Assembly: GCF_003049575.1 (NCBI RefSeq)
Contig: NZ_PYWI01000014.1
Span: forward strand, 48,221 to 112,220
Direction: 5' to 3'
Length of the DNA: 64,000 nucleotides
DNA from: Lysinibacillus parviboronicapiens
Lineage (GTDB): Bacteria > Bacillota > Bacilli > Bacillales_A > Planococcaceae
The notes under the pieces were generated by a model. That model saw only the letters and a list, made by a program, of their open reading frames with translations, did not search any database and was not told the DNA's origin. This document shows positions 9,222 through 17,868 of this stretch, one piece after another; position 1 is the stretch's first letter, and each line of letters opens with the position of its first letter. Made by a program: the position numbers and the translations under genes.

Positions 9222-10253
9222 TTAGCGAAAAATATCATTAAATTTAGTTAAAATATCCAGTTGCTTTGCTTCTGCACCTTTCCAGTCCACATTGAACTGT
9301 GGAATTTCATCCAATGTTGCACGATCTTTCACAGGAATTTCTTTATTGCCGGGTAGTAAATAAGCATCTGTGACAAGTTTTTGGCCTTCATCTGACAGTA
9401 AGAAATTCACGTAAGCTTTAGCACCTTCAACATTCTTAGCCTCTTTCATAATGCCCACAGCTCGGGGACTGACAACTGTCCCACTCTTCGGATAAACAAT
9501 CTCAACTGGCTCACCACTCGCTTTAGCTTTATAGGCCATATAATCTACACCTGAAATAGTTGCATTTTTGTCCCCTGTAATCACAGCATCAAGAGCTTCC
9601 TTATTTGCCCCATTCACTTGTAGTCCATTCTTTTTCCATGATTGGATTGTATCCCAAGCTGTTTTTTCTGCCTCCGCATAGCCGTATAGGAAATCTACCG
9701 CAGAACCTGACAAACTTGGATCAGGGATATTAATCTTATCTTGCCACTCCATTTTTGCTAAATCTGTCCATTCTGTCGGAGCTTCTTTCGTATTTTTCGT
9801 ATTGTAGGCAATCCCTAATGCCGATGCACTATAGCCATAGTAATAGCCATCTGCATCCGACCAATCACTGTTAATTTTAGTGGCATTTTCAGCGTCTTTA
9901 TAGCTTTGTAACTGATCTGAACCCTTTAGTCCGTCTATGGATGCAACAGAAGCTAAGACAACAACGTCTGCCACAGGGTTATTTTTTTCTGCCTCTAAGC
10001 GAGATAAGATTTTCCCTGTCGTCCCTTGAAACATTTCTACTTTCATGCCTGTTTTTTCTTCAAAAGCTTGCTGAATATTTGCCGCCAAACCATCCGGACC
10101 AGCAGAATAAACTGTTAACGTTTGAACTTCTGGTGGTTTTGCATTCGCCGCATCTTTACTGACACTTTCCGCTGATTGCTTATTTCCGCAACCTGCTAAT
10201 GTCAAAGCTAAAAGAACCCCTGCTGTTGCTAGTAATTTGAAACGTTTTTTCAC
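9222..10253 (-). CDS. ABC importer substrate-binding lipoprotein
   Basis: A 343-residue protein starting at GTG (10253), overlapping the ATPase stop as GTGA, with GGAGGG upstream. The lipobox LAGC ends at Cys22, giving a membrane-anchored lipoprotein. The mature protein begins with LTVYSAGPDGLAANI and continues with FEEKTGMKV and LSRLEAEKNNPVADVV, the pattern of FbpA/FutA iron-binding and PhnS-type aminoethylphosphonate-binding proteins. Conserved iron-ligand tyrosines are plausible (YYYGYSAS) but cannot be assigned with certainty. It feeds the permease at 7351 and the ATPase at 10250. Confidence 0.87.
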   Translation of the reverse strand: MKKRFKLLATAGVLLALTLAGCGNKQSAESVSKDAANAKPPEVQTLTVYSAGPDGLAANIQQAFEEKTGMKVEMFQGTTGKILSRLEAEKNNPVADVVVLASVASIDGLKGSDQLQSYKDAENATKINSDWSDADGYYYGYSASALGIAYNTKNTKEAPTEWTDLAKMEWQDKINIPDPSLSGSAVDFLYGYAEAEKTAWDTIQSWKKNGLQVNGANKEALDAVITGDKNATISGVDYMAYKAKASGEPVEIVYPKSGTVVSPRAVGIMKEAKNVEGAKAYVNFLLSDEGQKLVTDAYLLPGNKEIPVKDRATLDEIPQFNVDWKGAEAKQLDILTKFNDIFR

Positions 10254-11215
10254 TGTAAACCCTCCAATTGATAGATTTGTTTTTCATCTACAAAAACTTC
10301 CAGTTGCTTGCCATGTTCGAGCGGCATTGCTTCATAAAAGCTCCATTGCTTGCCTTCTACTTGTGCCTGTACTAAATACCGATCTCCCACAAAAGTACTT
10401 TTCACAATCATCGCTTGCTTGGCAATGGTTCCTGGCTGTGGACGCCTCGATATACCTTCTGGTCGCACGATACAGCTATCTTTATCCAGCCAATTTACTT
10501 TGCCAATAAAATCCGCAACATACGGTGTTGCCGGTGCATGATAAATTTCTTCAGGAGAGCCAATCTGTGCAATTCTGCCTGACTCCATGACAATAATTTG
10601 ATCTGACATCGTCATTGCCTCTGTTTGATCATGGGTTACAAAAATGGCCTGACAATCTAGTTCATGAATAATATGCATAATTTCATCTTGCATTTTTTCT
10701 CTTAGCACTGCATCTAAAGCGGATAATGGCTCATCAAATAAAATTAGTTTGGGATTGGTGGCCAATGCCCGTGCTAGTGCTACCCGCTGCTGCTGTCCAC
10801 CTGATAATTCGCCGGGTTTTCGTTTTTCAAAACCTTCCATGTTCACCAATCGCATGACGTACGCTACCCGAGCAGAAATTTCTGTCTTTGGCACAATGCC
10901 CTTTAAGCCAAATGCAATATTTTGAAAAATGGTCATATGTGGCCACAGCGCGAAATCCTGAAAGACCATAGCTATATTGCGCTTATTTGGCTTGACATTT
11001 TTGTGCAACTTAGAAGAATAAATAATCGTGTCATCAAACATAATTTCACCATTTGTTGGTTTTTCAAGACCTGCTAATATTTTTAATAATGTCGTCTTTC
11101 CACAGCCTGATTGCCCTAATATTGTGATGAACTTACTATCTAATACCATGTTAATTGGCCACAGCGCTTGAGACTGTCCATATTTTTTCTCTATATTTGT
11201 CATTGAGATTTTCAT
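10250..11215 (-). CDS. ABC importer ATPase (iron/phosphonate type)
   Basis: A 321-residue ATPase. Walker A is GQSGCGKTT (about 34-42), the Q-loop VFQDFALWPH, the signature LSGGQQQR, Walker B LILFDEPLSALD and the H-loop VTHD, so all catalytic motifs are intact. The C-terminal 90 residues form a TOBE-like regulatory domain containing IVRPEGI, as in FbpC and PotA relatives. It is the first gene of the minus-strand operon, with GAGGAGG upstream of the ATG, and is divergent from the LysR regulator across a 137-base promoter region. Confidence 0.9.
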   Translation of the reverse strand: MKISMTNIEKKYGQSQALWPINMVLDSKFITILGQSGCGKTTLLKILAGLEKPTNGEIMFDDTIIYSSKLHKNVKPNKRNIAMVFQDFALWPHMTIFQNIAFGLKGIVPKTEISARVAYVMRLVNMEGFEKRKPGELSGGQQQRVALARALATNPKLILFDEPLSALDAVLREKMQDEIMHIIHELDCQAIFVTHDQTEAMTMSDQIIVMESGRIAQIGSPEEIYHAPATPYVADFIGKVNWLDKDSCIVRPEGISRRPQPGTIAKQAMIVKSTFVGDRYLVQAQVEGKQWSFYEAMPLEHGKQLEVFVDEKQIYQLEGLQ

Positions 11216-11262
11216 CGTATCCTCCTCGTCTATCTCTACTATAAATTCCAGATATTTAGAAA

Positions 11263-11283
11263 ATATTAACCTACTATTAATAT
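11263..11283. promoter_or_regulatory. Inverted repeat between ABC operon and LysR gene, likely LysR box
   Basis: ATATTAA-N7-TTAATAT is a perfect 7-bp inverted repeat fitting the T-N11-A form of LysR-type boxes and lies midway between the divergent genes. Confidence 0.55.
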
Positions 11284-11352
11284 GTCGTTAAAAAAAATCT
11301 AATAAACTAAAGCAAATGCAATACTTTATCTAATTTACTTTAGGAGGATAAA

Positions 11353-12246
11353 ATGAATCAGCTAAAATTACAGGCATTTTGCTTACTCGTAGATTTAAAA
11401 AAACTTGCTCCTGTCGCAAAAGAGCTAGGGATTACACCACCTACTGTATCCTTCCACATTCGCTCGATTGAAGAGGAATATGGTGTGCGATTATTTCGTA
11501 CAAACGCAGGAGGCTATCGATTAACAGAAGCCGGACAAGGGCTCTATCACTATGCACGCCAAATTGTGCAATTACAACATGACATAAATCGCTTTTTTGA
11601 AAATCTATTGGCCGGCCATATCGGCTCCATCCGACTAGGTGCAAGTGGACTACCAGCACATATTTTTATGCCTGATATTATCCATCAAATTTCAACGGCT
11701 TATCCAGACATACGAATTTCCCTAGAGGTAAAGACGGCACCTGAAATCGAAAATATGGTGGCCCTCCAAGAACTCGATTTTGGTTTAATCATGGAGACAA
11801 AACAACAACATCCATCCCTCGTCTATGAAACGATTGGCGAAGACTCGCTTGTATTAGCTTTAAGCCCTAACCATGAACTTGCAACAAAAAAAGACATCTC
11901 TAAGTCAGATGTCCTTAAAAACAAAATATTATTGCACACTTCATCCAGTTCCACTAATCACTTTATCGAAAAATGGATGGATCCTTTCCAGCCATCCTTC
12001 TATACGATTGAACTCGATTCTGTCAGTACCATTAAAAAGATGCTTACCTTTGGCAAAACCATTGCTTTTCTATCAGTGGCTCTTATTGAGGAAGAACTAA
12101 AATCAGGTCTATTAATGAAAAAAGATTTACATGACATAACACTGACACGAAAAATTCAGCTCGTCTATCCTAAATCCAGACTAGACAATAACATCGATGA
12201 ATTTGTAAAAAAATCTATCTACGATTTAGCGGAATCAATTTCATAG
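11353..12246 (+). CDS. LysR family transcriptional regulator
   Basis: A 297-residue regulator. The N-terminal winged helix-turn-helix spans about residues 3-60 (LAPVAKELGITPPTVSFHIR, then LFRTNAGGYRLTEAG). The rest is a periplasmic-binding-like effector domain (IRLGASGLPAHIF...FGLIMETK). TAGGAGG precedes the ATG. The gene is divergent from the ABC importer operon, so it most likely controls that operon and itself through the inverted repeat at 11263. The effector is unknown. Confidence 0.9.
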   Translation: MNQLKLQAFCLLVDLKKLAPVAKELGITPPTVSFHIRSIEEEYGVRLFRTNAGGYRLTEAGQGLYHYARQIVQLQHDINRFFENLLAGHIGSIRLGASGLPAHIFMPDIIHQISTAYPDIRISLEVKTAPEIENMVALQELDFGLIMETKQQHPSLVYETIGEDSLVLALSPNHELATKKDISKSDVLKNKILLHTSSSSTNHFIEKWMDPFQPSFYTIELDSVSTIKKMLTFGKTIAFLSVALIEEELKSGLLMKKDLHDITLTRKIQLVYPKSRLDNNIDEFVKKSIYDLAESIS

Positions 12247-12316
12247 TTCACTTTCATATCAATAAAGGCGAATATTATAAAAGAAAATAAAGTAATTGTT
12301 CCTATCACCTCAGTAA

Positions 12317-12490
12317 TTCCGCTACAGGCGAACGCTTTCCGCGGGCAAGCACGAGCCGCACTTCGGGGCATGGTCACGAAGGCGTTGTCACAGGACGTGA
12401 TGCTTTTAGCCTTCGTTCCCATAAAAGCTCAGTCTAGGGTCGCAGTTCGCTTGCTTTTCCCGCTGGAGCCGCCACTATACGCTCCTACCA
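12317..12490 (-). repeat. Dispersed GC-rich repeat, copy 4
   Basis: Phrases such as GAACGCTTTCCGCGGGCAAG and CGCTGGAGCCGCCACTATACG are the reverse-orientation form of the repeat family. Short frames across it (12219-12422 and 12370-12591) are not genes. Apart from this element, the gap 12247-12659 shows nothing recognisable. Confidence 0.6.
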
Positions 12491-12659
12491 AAAATGGTCA
12501 TTGGCAGCCATTTGACATCTCTCGATTATTAAAAATCCACATCCGTCAGCATTCAACAATTTCACTAAAAAATATTCCCTTCCTGACATAATTACCTAAC
12601 TTGCATTAATAACATAAAGAGAAGTCTTTTAAATGCCCATTGAAAGGAGGTATGACAAT

Positions 12660-13115
12660 TTGCTTTCCGAGTTACTGACTAAGGAGACGATTCAAATTGC
12701 TAACAAGGTAGACACTTGGCAGGATGCGATTCGCTTAGCTTCCTCCCCATTATTACAGCAACATAAAATAGAACAGCACTATATTGAAGCGATGATTCAG
12801 GCCATTGAAGAACACGGTCCCTATATAGTGCTAACCCCTAAAGTGGCGATTCCCCATGCTCGGCCAACTAAAGGGGTGAACGAATTCGCCATGAGCCTAT
12901 TAAGCTTACAAAATCCTGTACATTTCGCACCAGATAAACCCGTTTACTTAATCATTGTTTTAGCGGCTATAGATGATGCCTCTCATTTACAGGCATTGGT
13001 CGATTTAACGCACGTTTTACAGGACCCCACTCAAATCGACAATATTATCGCCTGCCAGCATCCAGAAAGCATTGTTGAAAAAATAAAACACTACGCTACA
13101 AAGGAGCAAATATAA
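12660..13115 (+). CDS. PTS IIA component, mannitol/ascorbate type
   Basis: Start is placed at TTG 12660, nine bases after AAAGGAGG; the ATG at 12633 lies upstream of this ribosome site. The resulting 151-residue protein has the fold signature of PTS EIIA type 2, with the phosphorylatable His in VAIPHARP (His66). It takes phosphate from HPr and passes it to the IIB encoded next. The stop overlaps the IIB start (TAATG), showing coupled translation. Closest functional match is the ascorbate (UlaC) branch, from the neighbouring IIB and IIC. Confidence 0.85.
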   Translation: MLSELLTKETIQIANKVDTWQDAIRLASSPLLQQHKIEQHYIEAMIQAIEEHGPYIVLTPKVAIPHARPTKGVNEFAMSLLSLQNPVHFAPDKPVYLIIVLAAIDDASHLQALVDLTHVLQDPTQIDNIIACQHPESIVEKIKHYATKEQI

Positions 13116-13378
13116 TGAAGATTTTAGTCGTGTGTGGCAATGGATTAGGTAGTAGTTTCATGATGGCACTCACTGTTAAAAAAGCACTGGCTGAACTCGG
13201 GCAAGAAGCCGATGTAACGCATACAGATTTAACAACTGCAACGGCTGAGCAAGCTGATATGTATATCGGTGCAGGAGACATTGTGGATCAACTAGATGAT
13301 GGTTTTAGAAAAATTGTCCGTGTCGTCAATATGATGAGTATTCCTGAAATTAAATCAAAGCTTGAACCGTTGTTATAA
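13115..13378 (+). CDS. PTS IIB component, ascorbate (UlaB) type
   Basis: An 87-residue cytosolic protein with the phosphocysteine loop VCGNGLGSS (Cys7) near the N-terminus, the standard layout of lactose/ascorbate-type IIB domains. It receives phosphate from the IIA encoded upstream and phosphorylates sugar carried by the IIC at 13506. The AAGGAGC site lies within the end of the IIA gene. Confidence 0.88.
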   Translation: MKILVVCGNGLGSSFMMALTVKKALAELGQEADVTHTDLTTATAEQADMYIGAGDIVDQLDDGFRKIVRVVNMMSIPEIKSKLEPLL

Positions 13379-13505
13379 TGCATGATTTTTACTTCTATAA
13401 TGAAATCGCCTCCCCTTTTTTTCTCCTTTATTCATGTTGAAATAGGTGGCTGAGCACAGTTAGTACGGGATGTAAAAAATAATTTGGATAGGATGAGGTG
13501 TTGGT

Positions 13506-14774
13506 ATGTTAGATGTTATGATGAATGACATTTTAGGTACACCAGCAATACTAGTCGGCCTTTTCGCATTTGTCGGCTTACTAATCCAAAAGAAATCCGC
13601 TTCAACCGTTCTTTCAGGTACGTTAAAAACAATTATGGGCTTTGTGATTCTTGGCGCTGGAGCCGCCGTTTTAATTGGCTCTTTAACTCATTTTAGTAAA
13701 ATGTTCGATGTTGCCTTCAATGTGCAAGGGGTTATTCCAAATAACGAAGCCATTGTTGCAGCAGCTCAAACGAATTTTGGTACATCCACTGCAATGATTA
13801 TGGTGTTCGGTATGGTCATGAACTTATTGTTAGCGCGATTTACGCCTTTAAAATATATATTTTTAACTGGTCATCATACATTATTTATGGCGTGTTTAAT
13901 CGCAGCTTCCCTTTCTGTTGGTGGGATGAGTGGTGCCCCGCTTATTATTGTTGGTTCTATTTTATTAGGTATATGTATGGTTGTATTCCCTGCTATTTTA
14001 CAACCAACTGTTCGCCAAATTACAGGTAGCGATGATTTTGCTGTCGGTCACTTTGGTAGCATTGGCTATTATGTTTCCGCTAAAATTGGCAAGCTTTTTG
14101 GAAATAAAGCACATTCAACAGAAGCTATTCAAGTACCTAAATCTCTAGGTTTTTTAAGAGATACATCTGTTGCAGTTTCCTTAACAATGAGCATATTTTT
14201 CATCATTGTCGCAATGTTTGCTGGTCAATCTTATATTGAAAAAGAATTATCAGGTGGCTCTAACTTCATCGTCTTCGCCATTATTCAAGCCATTACTTTC
14301 GCAGCAGGGGTATATATTATTTTAGCAGGTGTGCGTATGCTCATTGCAGAAATTATTCCTGCATTTAAAGGGATTGCGGATAAGCTCGTTCCGAAAGCAA
14401 AACCTGCATTGGACTGCCCAACGATTTTTCCATTCGCGCCAAATGCAGTAATTATCGGCTTTTTATTTAGCTTCTTTGCAGGATTACTGTCCATGTTTGC
14501 GCTCCCACTCATTGGGTTAAAAGTCATTGTACCTGGTCTCGTCCCCCATTTCTTCACAGGGGCAGCTGCTGGGGTTTTCGGAAATGCAACGGGTGGACGA
14601 ATGGGTGCCATGGCAGGCGCCTTTGCCAATGGCTTGATAATCAGTTTTATACCAGCCATCCTTCTGATATTTATGGGGGATATCGGTTACGAAGGTACAA
14701 CTTTCGGTGATTCAGACTTCGGAGTAGTAGGTATCCTCATTATTAATATTCTGAAATTATTTGGAGCCGTGTAG
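13506..14774 (+). CDS. PTS IIC component, ascorbate (UlaA) type
   Basis: A 422-residue membrane protein with about 10-11 hydrophobic segments. Characteristic UlaA stretches are present: FVILGAGAAVLIGSL, ANFGTS-like QTNFGTSTAM, FLTGHHTLFMA and the closing GNATGGRMGAMAGAFANG. It forms the transport channel of the three-gene PTS. No ulaD/E/F or ulaG homologues for L-ascorbate breakdown accompany it, so the real substrate could differ. A strong terminator follows at 14815. Confidence 0.87.
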   Translation: MLDVMMNDILGTPAILVGLFAFVGLLIQKKSASTVLSGTLKTIMGFVILGAGAAVLIGSLTHFSKMFDVAFNVQGVIPNNEAIVAAAQTNFGTSTAMIMVFGMVMNLLLARFTPLKYIFLTGHHTLFMACLIAASLSVGGMSGAPLIIVGSILLGICMVVFPAILQPTVRQITGSDDFAVGHFGSIGYYVSAKIGKLFGNKAHSTEAIQVPKSLGFLRDTSVAVSLTMSIFFIIVAMFAGQSYIEKELSGGSNFIVFAIIQAITFAAGVYIILAGVRMLIAEIIPAFKGIADKLVPKAKPALDCPTIFPFAPNAVIIGFLFSFFAGLLSMFALPLIGLKVIVPGLVPHFFTGAAAGVFGNATGGRMGAMAGAFANGLIISFIPAILLIFMGDIGYEGTTFGDSDFGVVGILIINILKLFGAV

Positions 14775-14814
14775 ATGCGCTGAGGGAACCTAACATTTAT
14801 TCGTAAAAATAGAC

Positions 14815-14838
14815 AAAGGGGCCTTAAGCCCCTTTTTT
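14815..14838 (+). terminator. Terminator of the PTS operon
   Basis: AAAGGGGC pairs with GCCCCTTT across a 5-base loop and is followed by a T run. Confidence 0.85.
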
Positions 14839-14953
14839 GCTTGGTTTTCAAAAATCGTAAAATCTATAGACTTGTTTAGAATTTATTAGCCAAATATTTA
14901 TAAATAAAACTGACCCAGATTACATAAAGGATTCATATTGTTAAACATCTCAT

Positions 14954-15559
14954 TTAAATTTTAGTTTTTTTTAGCTTGATAAAATTTGCGATAATTACTT
15001 TTTCAATGGCTTCGTATTTCGTGATGGTAGTTGTTAGAACTGTTAATTTTGGCACTGTAAAGTAAATAATACTTGCACAAGTAATCCCAATAACAGCACC
15101 GACAAAAACATCTAATGGATAATGCACGCCTACCCAAATACGTGAAACGCCCACTAATATAGCTAACAAAATCCAGCCAAACCATGTCCCTTTTTTAAAC
15201 AACCAAAAGGTCATACAAAATGAAAAAAATAAAATAGTATGATCGCTAGGAAAAGAATTATCGACTGCTTTTTCTATCAACTGATTGGTATTTGACAGCA
15301 CCGCAAATGGTTGATGATTAAAATGCAATAATCCTGCAAGTTTCCCTACAATTTCAGCCAAAATAAACGCTATACTTCCGCAAATAAGCATTATTTTATG
15401 TTCTTTATTTTTAGTAAACCACAACAGTATAACGAAAATAGCTAAGAAAAAAACTGTATATTCAGCAATGATAATCATTGGTAAATTAAGGTGTTGATAT
15501 TCTTTCCCTAAGCTATTAACCGTTCTAAATAACTGATTATTTATTTCCGAAATATTCAT
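14954..15559 (-). CDS. bcrC: PAP2-type undecaprenyl-diphosphatase (BcrC-like)
   Basis: A 201-residue membrane phosphatase. The three PAP2 motifs are present in order: KLAGLLHFNHQPF, PSDH at about residue 104, and SRIWVGVHYPLDV. Such enzymes dephosphorylate undecaprenyl pyrophosphate outside the membrane, recycling the lipid carrier for wall synthesis and giving bacitracin resistance. It is a single-gene unit on the minus strand. B. subtilis BcrC (YwoA) is of similar length. Confidence 0.85.
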   Translation of the reverse strand: MNISEINNQLFRTVNSLGKEYQHLNLPMIIIAEYTVFFLAIFVILLWFTKNKEHKIMLICGSIAFILAEIVGKLAGLLHFNHQPFAVLSNTNQLIEKAVDNSFPSDHTILFFSFCMTFWLFKKGTWFGWILLAILVGVSRIWVGVHYPLDVFVGAVIGITCASIIYFTVPKLTVLTTTITKYEAIEKVIIANFIKLKKTKI

Positions 15560-15738
15560 GATACTCTCTCCTTTAAGCTTTATACAGCTATATTAAGAAA
15601 AAAGATATCAAGGAACCATCGATTCTGATGACATTAAATAGTTTACTCTAACATTATTGTCACTTTGACTCGAAACTTACTTAATGCTTATAAAATGAAA
15701 CTTTAATCCGTGGGGGTTTTCATCCCTCACGGATAGAG

Positions 15739-15930
15739 ATGCAAGAAATTGGATATGTCCCTAAAGGGGGATATGGGATAGTAAAACGCAGATACTTTCA
15801 AAAAGGTGGGAACAATCGCTCTCATCACGTTCACATCTTTCAAATTGGGAGTTTGAAATAAACAGACATCTGGCTTTTCGAGATGATTGAAAATCGCACC
15901 CAGATGAAATGAAGTATTAGGGAGAATTAT
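15739..15930 (+). pseudogene. GrpB/UPF0157 family remnant
   Basis: From the ATG at 15739 a 40-codon frame gives RRYFQKGG followed by RSHHVHIFQIGS, the hallmark of the GrpB nucleotidyltransferase-like family. It stops at 15861, and the +1 frame continues the family with NRHLAFRD and HPDEMKY, interrupted by two stop codons. The N-terminal two thirds of the family (GSTSVPGL region) are missing. The hairpin at 15708-15734 (ATCCGTG with CACGGAT) lies just upstream. The remnant fills most of the 15560-16011 gap. Confidence 0.65.
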
Positions 15931-16011
15931 TGACTTCCTATTATATGGTTAGTTAAATAAGTAAACTCGTTTTTAGTAATTTTTTACAATAAAACAATTA
16001 ATTTCTTAAAA

Positions 16012-17352
16012 CTAACCATTATTAGCTAAATATTTACCTACTAAAATACCACTAGCTGCTGCTTGTGATAATGAATGTGTAACTCCTGAGCAATCTCCAA
16101 TTACATATAATCCTCGAATATTTGTTTGGAAATTTCCGTCGGTTTCTATTATTGGCGAATAAAACTTTCCGTCCATACCATAAAGCAATGTATCCCCATC
16201 AACTGCTTCACCAATAAATTTTTCCAAATGGTTTAAAAATCCCTGCAAGATTTGAATATATAGTAAAGGAATTTCTTTAGTTAAGTCCCCAAATTCAGCT
16301 TTTAACGAAGGCTGAATTCGATTATTATACATTTTTTCTGTTGTTGTAGGCTGTCCCTCCCTTAAATCTCCATAACGTTGTACTACAATACGATCTGTTC
16401 CTTTATTTATTCCACCGATAACCTTATGTGCATACATATTTGCTTCTTTAAGAGTAGAAAAATACGTTGGCGTAAACAAAGTAAAATTCAAGTTAGAAGT
16501 TCCATTCTTTTGCTCTCGAAAGTTTTGACCATCTGGCATGACTAAACCTTCTTGATATTTACGAATGATTCTTCCTTTAGGATTCATGCAATAAGTACTC
16601 GAAATGATATTTTCATGTACATAAGCAAGTTTTGTTTCAAAGGTATCTTCCAAAATTAAGCGTAGCTGTTGTTCTGCCATTTCAACTCTAATACCCAAAT
16701 CTAAACGAGTTTTACCTTGCTTCACTCCAAGACTAGAACATTGTTTTTTTAACCAATCTGTTCCAGATCGCCCTGTTGCAAACACTACTTGCTGCGATTG
16801 AATATCCCCTTTACTTGTAATTAAAGTAAAAGAATTATTATCTTTTTTTATATCTTGCACATCCACCTCAAATTGAATATCTATCTTACTTGATAAAACT
16901 TTATAAATTTGTTGGAAAATTTTTGTTGAAAGTGACGAACCTAGGTGCCTCACCTCAGTAGTTAACATCTGTAAGTTACATAATTGGGCTCTTTTTGAGA
17001 GTTCTGTATTAGCTGTGGAATATTTTCTAACGGAGTCTCCACCAAAATGGCATAAAATTTCGTCAACTTCATCCATTAATTGTAGAAGGTTCTCTCTACC
17101 TACTTTTTGCTCTAATTCGCCGCCAAAATCACTTGTATAATTAAACTTTCCTTCTGATTTACCCAAACCAGCAAAACCAAAATATTTCTCACATACATTA
17201 CAATGGCATGTTTCGCCTCGATCTAAAGGACAATTTCTCTCCTCTATAGATTTTCCTTTTTCAAGTATTAATATCTTTTGATAACTTTGAGATAAGGTAT
17301 ATGCTAAAAAAACGCTACTTACACCTGAACCGATAACTGTAATATCATACAT
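16012..17352 (-). CDS. FAD-dependent NAD(P)/FAD oxidoreductase
   Basis: A 446-residue flavoprotein. The N-terminal dinucleotide motif is VIGSGVSSVFLAY followed by the acidic LILEKGKS; a Cys-rich loop with CPLDRGETCHCNVC follows at about 41-54; the second FAD motif VVFATGRSG is mid-protein and the C-terminal GLYVIGDCSGVTHSLSQAAASG closes the FAD site. This arrangement matches the COG2509 FAD-dependent dehydrogenases. The substrate is unknown. AAGGTG lies 9 bases before the ATG. It is transcribed alone. Confidence 0.8.
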   Translation of the reverse strand: MYDITVIGSGVSSVFLAYTLSQSYQKILILEKGKSIEERNCPLDRGETCHCNVCEKYFGFAGLGKSEGKFNYTSDFGGELEQKVGRENLLQLMDEVDEILCHFGGDSVRKYSTANTELSKRAQLCNLQMLTTEVRHLGSSLSTKIFQQIYKVLSSKIDIQFEVDVQDIKKDNNSFTLITSKGDIQSQQVVFATGRSGTDWLKKQCSSLGVKQGKTRLDLGIRVEMAEQQLRLILEDTFETKLAYVHENIISSTYCMNPKGRIIRKYQEGLVMPDGQNFREQKNGTSNLNFTLFTPTYFSTLKEANMYAHKVIGGINKGTDRIVVQRYGDLREGQPTTTEKMYNNRIQPSLKAEFGDLTKEIPLLYIQILQGFLNHLEKFIGEAVDGDTLLYGMDGKFYSPIIETDGNFQTNIRGLYVIGDCSGVTHSLSQAAASGILVGKYLANNG

Positions 17353-17792
17353 CCATTTACACCTTCTTTCATTAATAAATAATAATTTCTATATGAGAAT
17401 TTTACAATATGTGGATTGTCAACACAAAACTAAAGAACTAGCTAAATCAAGTGGTAATCTTCTAAAAACTATCGAACTGGCGGCCTTTGATAAACTCTGT
17501 TTTGAACACTTAAAACATCGAAATAGTTCAAATAAGTTGTTCAGATTGTTAAAGCGGTTCGAAGATTAAGGTACTAAGTTGTTCATCATTCGATCTTGCC
17601 TAATCCCCACAAGGGAAATTTCTACAAAGTAAAGTGAATACAATAGACGATATAAAAATTATTTTCAAAACATTCTCTTAGATTTGTGCTTTTATCAAGG
17701 TTGATACTACTTACTTATTCAACCAACTTTTTTGTTCTATATAGTAGCCCTCTTTCAGCTTGAAGTAGGCGGTTTTCTGTTGTTCAAGCGAG
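17353..17792. other. Intergenic region with a short unidentified coding remnant
   Basis: On the plus strand at about 17427-17569 a frame reads TKELAKSSGNLLK and IELAAFDKLCFEHLK without an obvious start, which looks like a decayed gene of unknown family. Nothing else is recognisable here. Confidence 0.3.
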
Positions 17793-17819
17793 AAAAAAGA
17801 GACCACCCACTAGGCAGTC
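17793..17819 (-). terminator. Terminator of the D,D-carboxypeptidase gene
   Basis: On the minus strand GACTGCC pairs, with two wobble pairs, with GGTGGTC and is followed by TCTTTTTTCTC. Confidence 0.6.
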
Positions 17820-17868
17820 CTCAAACGCTTGTCTCCAAGATACGCGTACCAATCTATCCAATATTGTT

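Noticed and set aside
8961..9251. 96-codon plus-strand frame between permease and binding protein
   Set aside because: It covers repeat copy 3 and the ends of two minus-strand genes; composition is not protein-like.
12219..12591. Overlapping frames of 67 and 73 codons in the 12.2-12.6 kb gap
   Set aside because: They run across the GC-rich dispersed repeat; no similarity to proteins and no ribosome site.
14285..14659. 124-codon minus-strand frame opposite the PTS IIC gene
   Set aside because: It lies wholly within the antisense of a well-conserved membrane gene, is Ala/Pro/Lys-rich as expected for such shadows, and has no ribosome site.
15703..15734. Hairpin near 15705 as an IS200/IS605 end or guide-RNA scaffold
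   Set aside because: The adjoining sequence is a GrpB remnant and no TnpA or TnpB trace is present; the hairpin alone is not enough.
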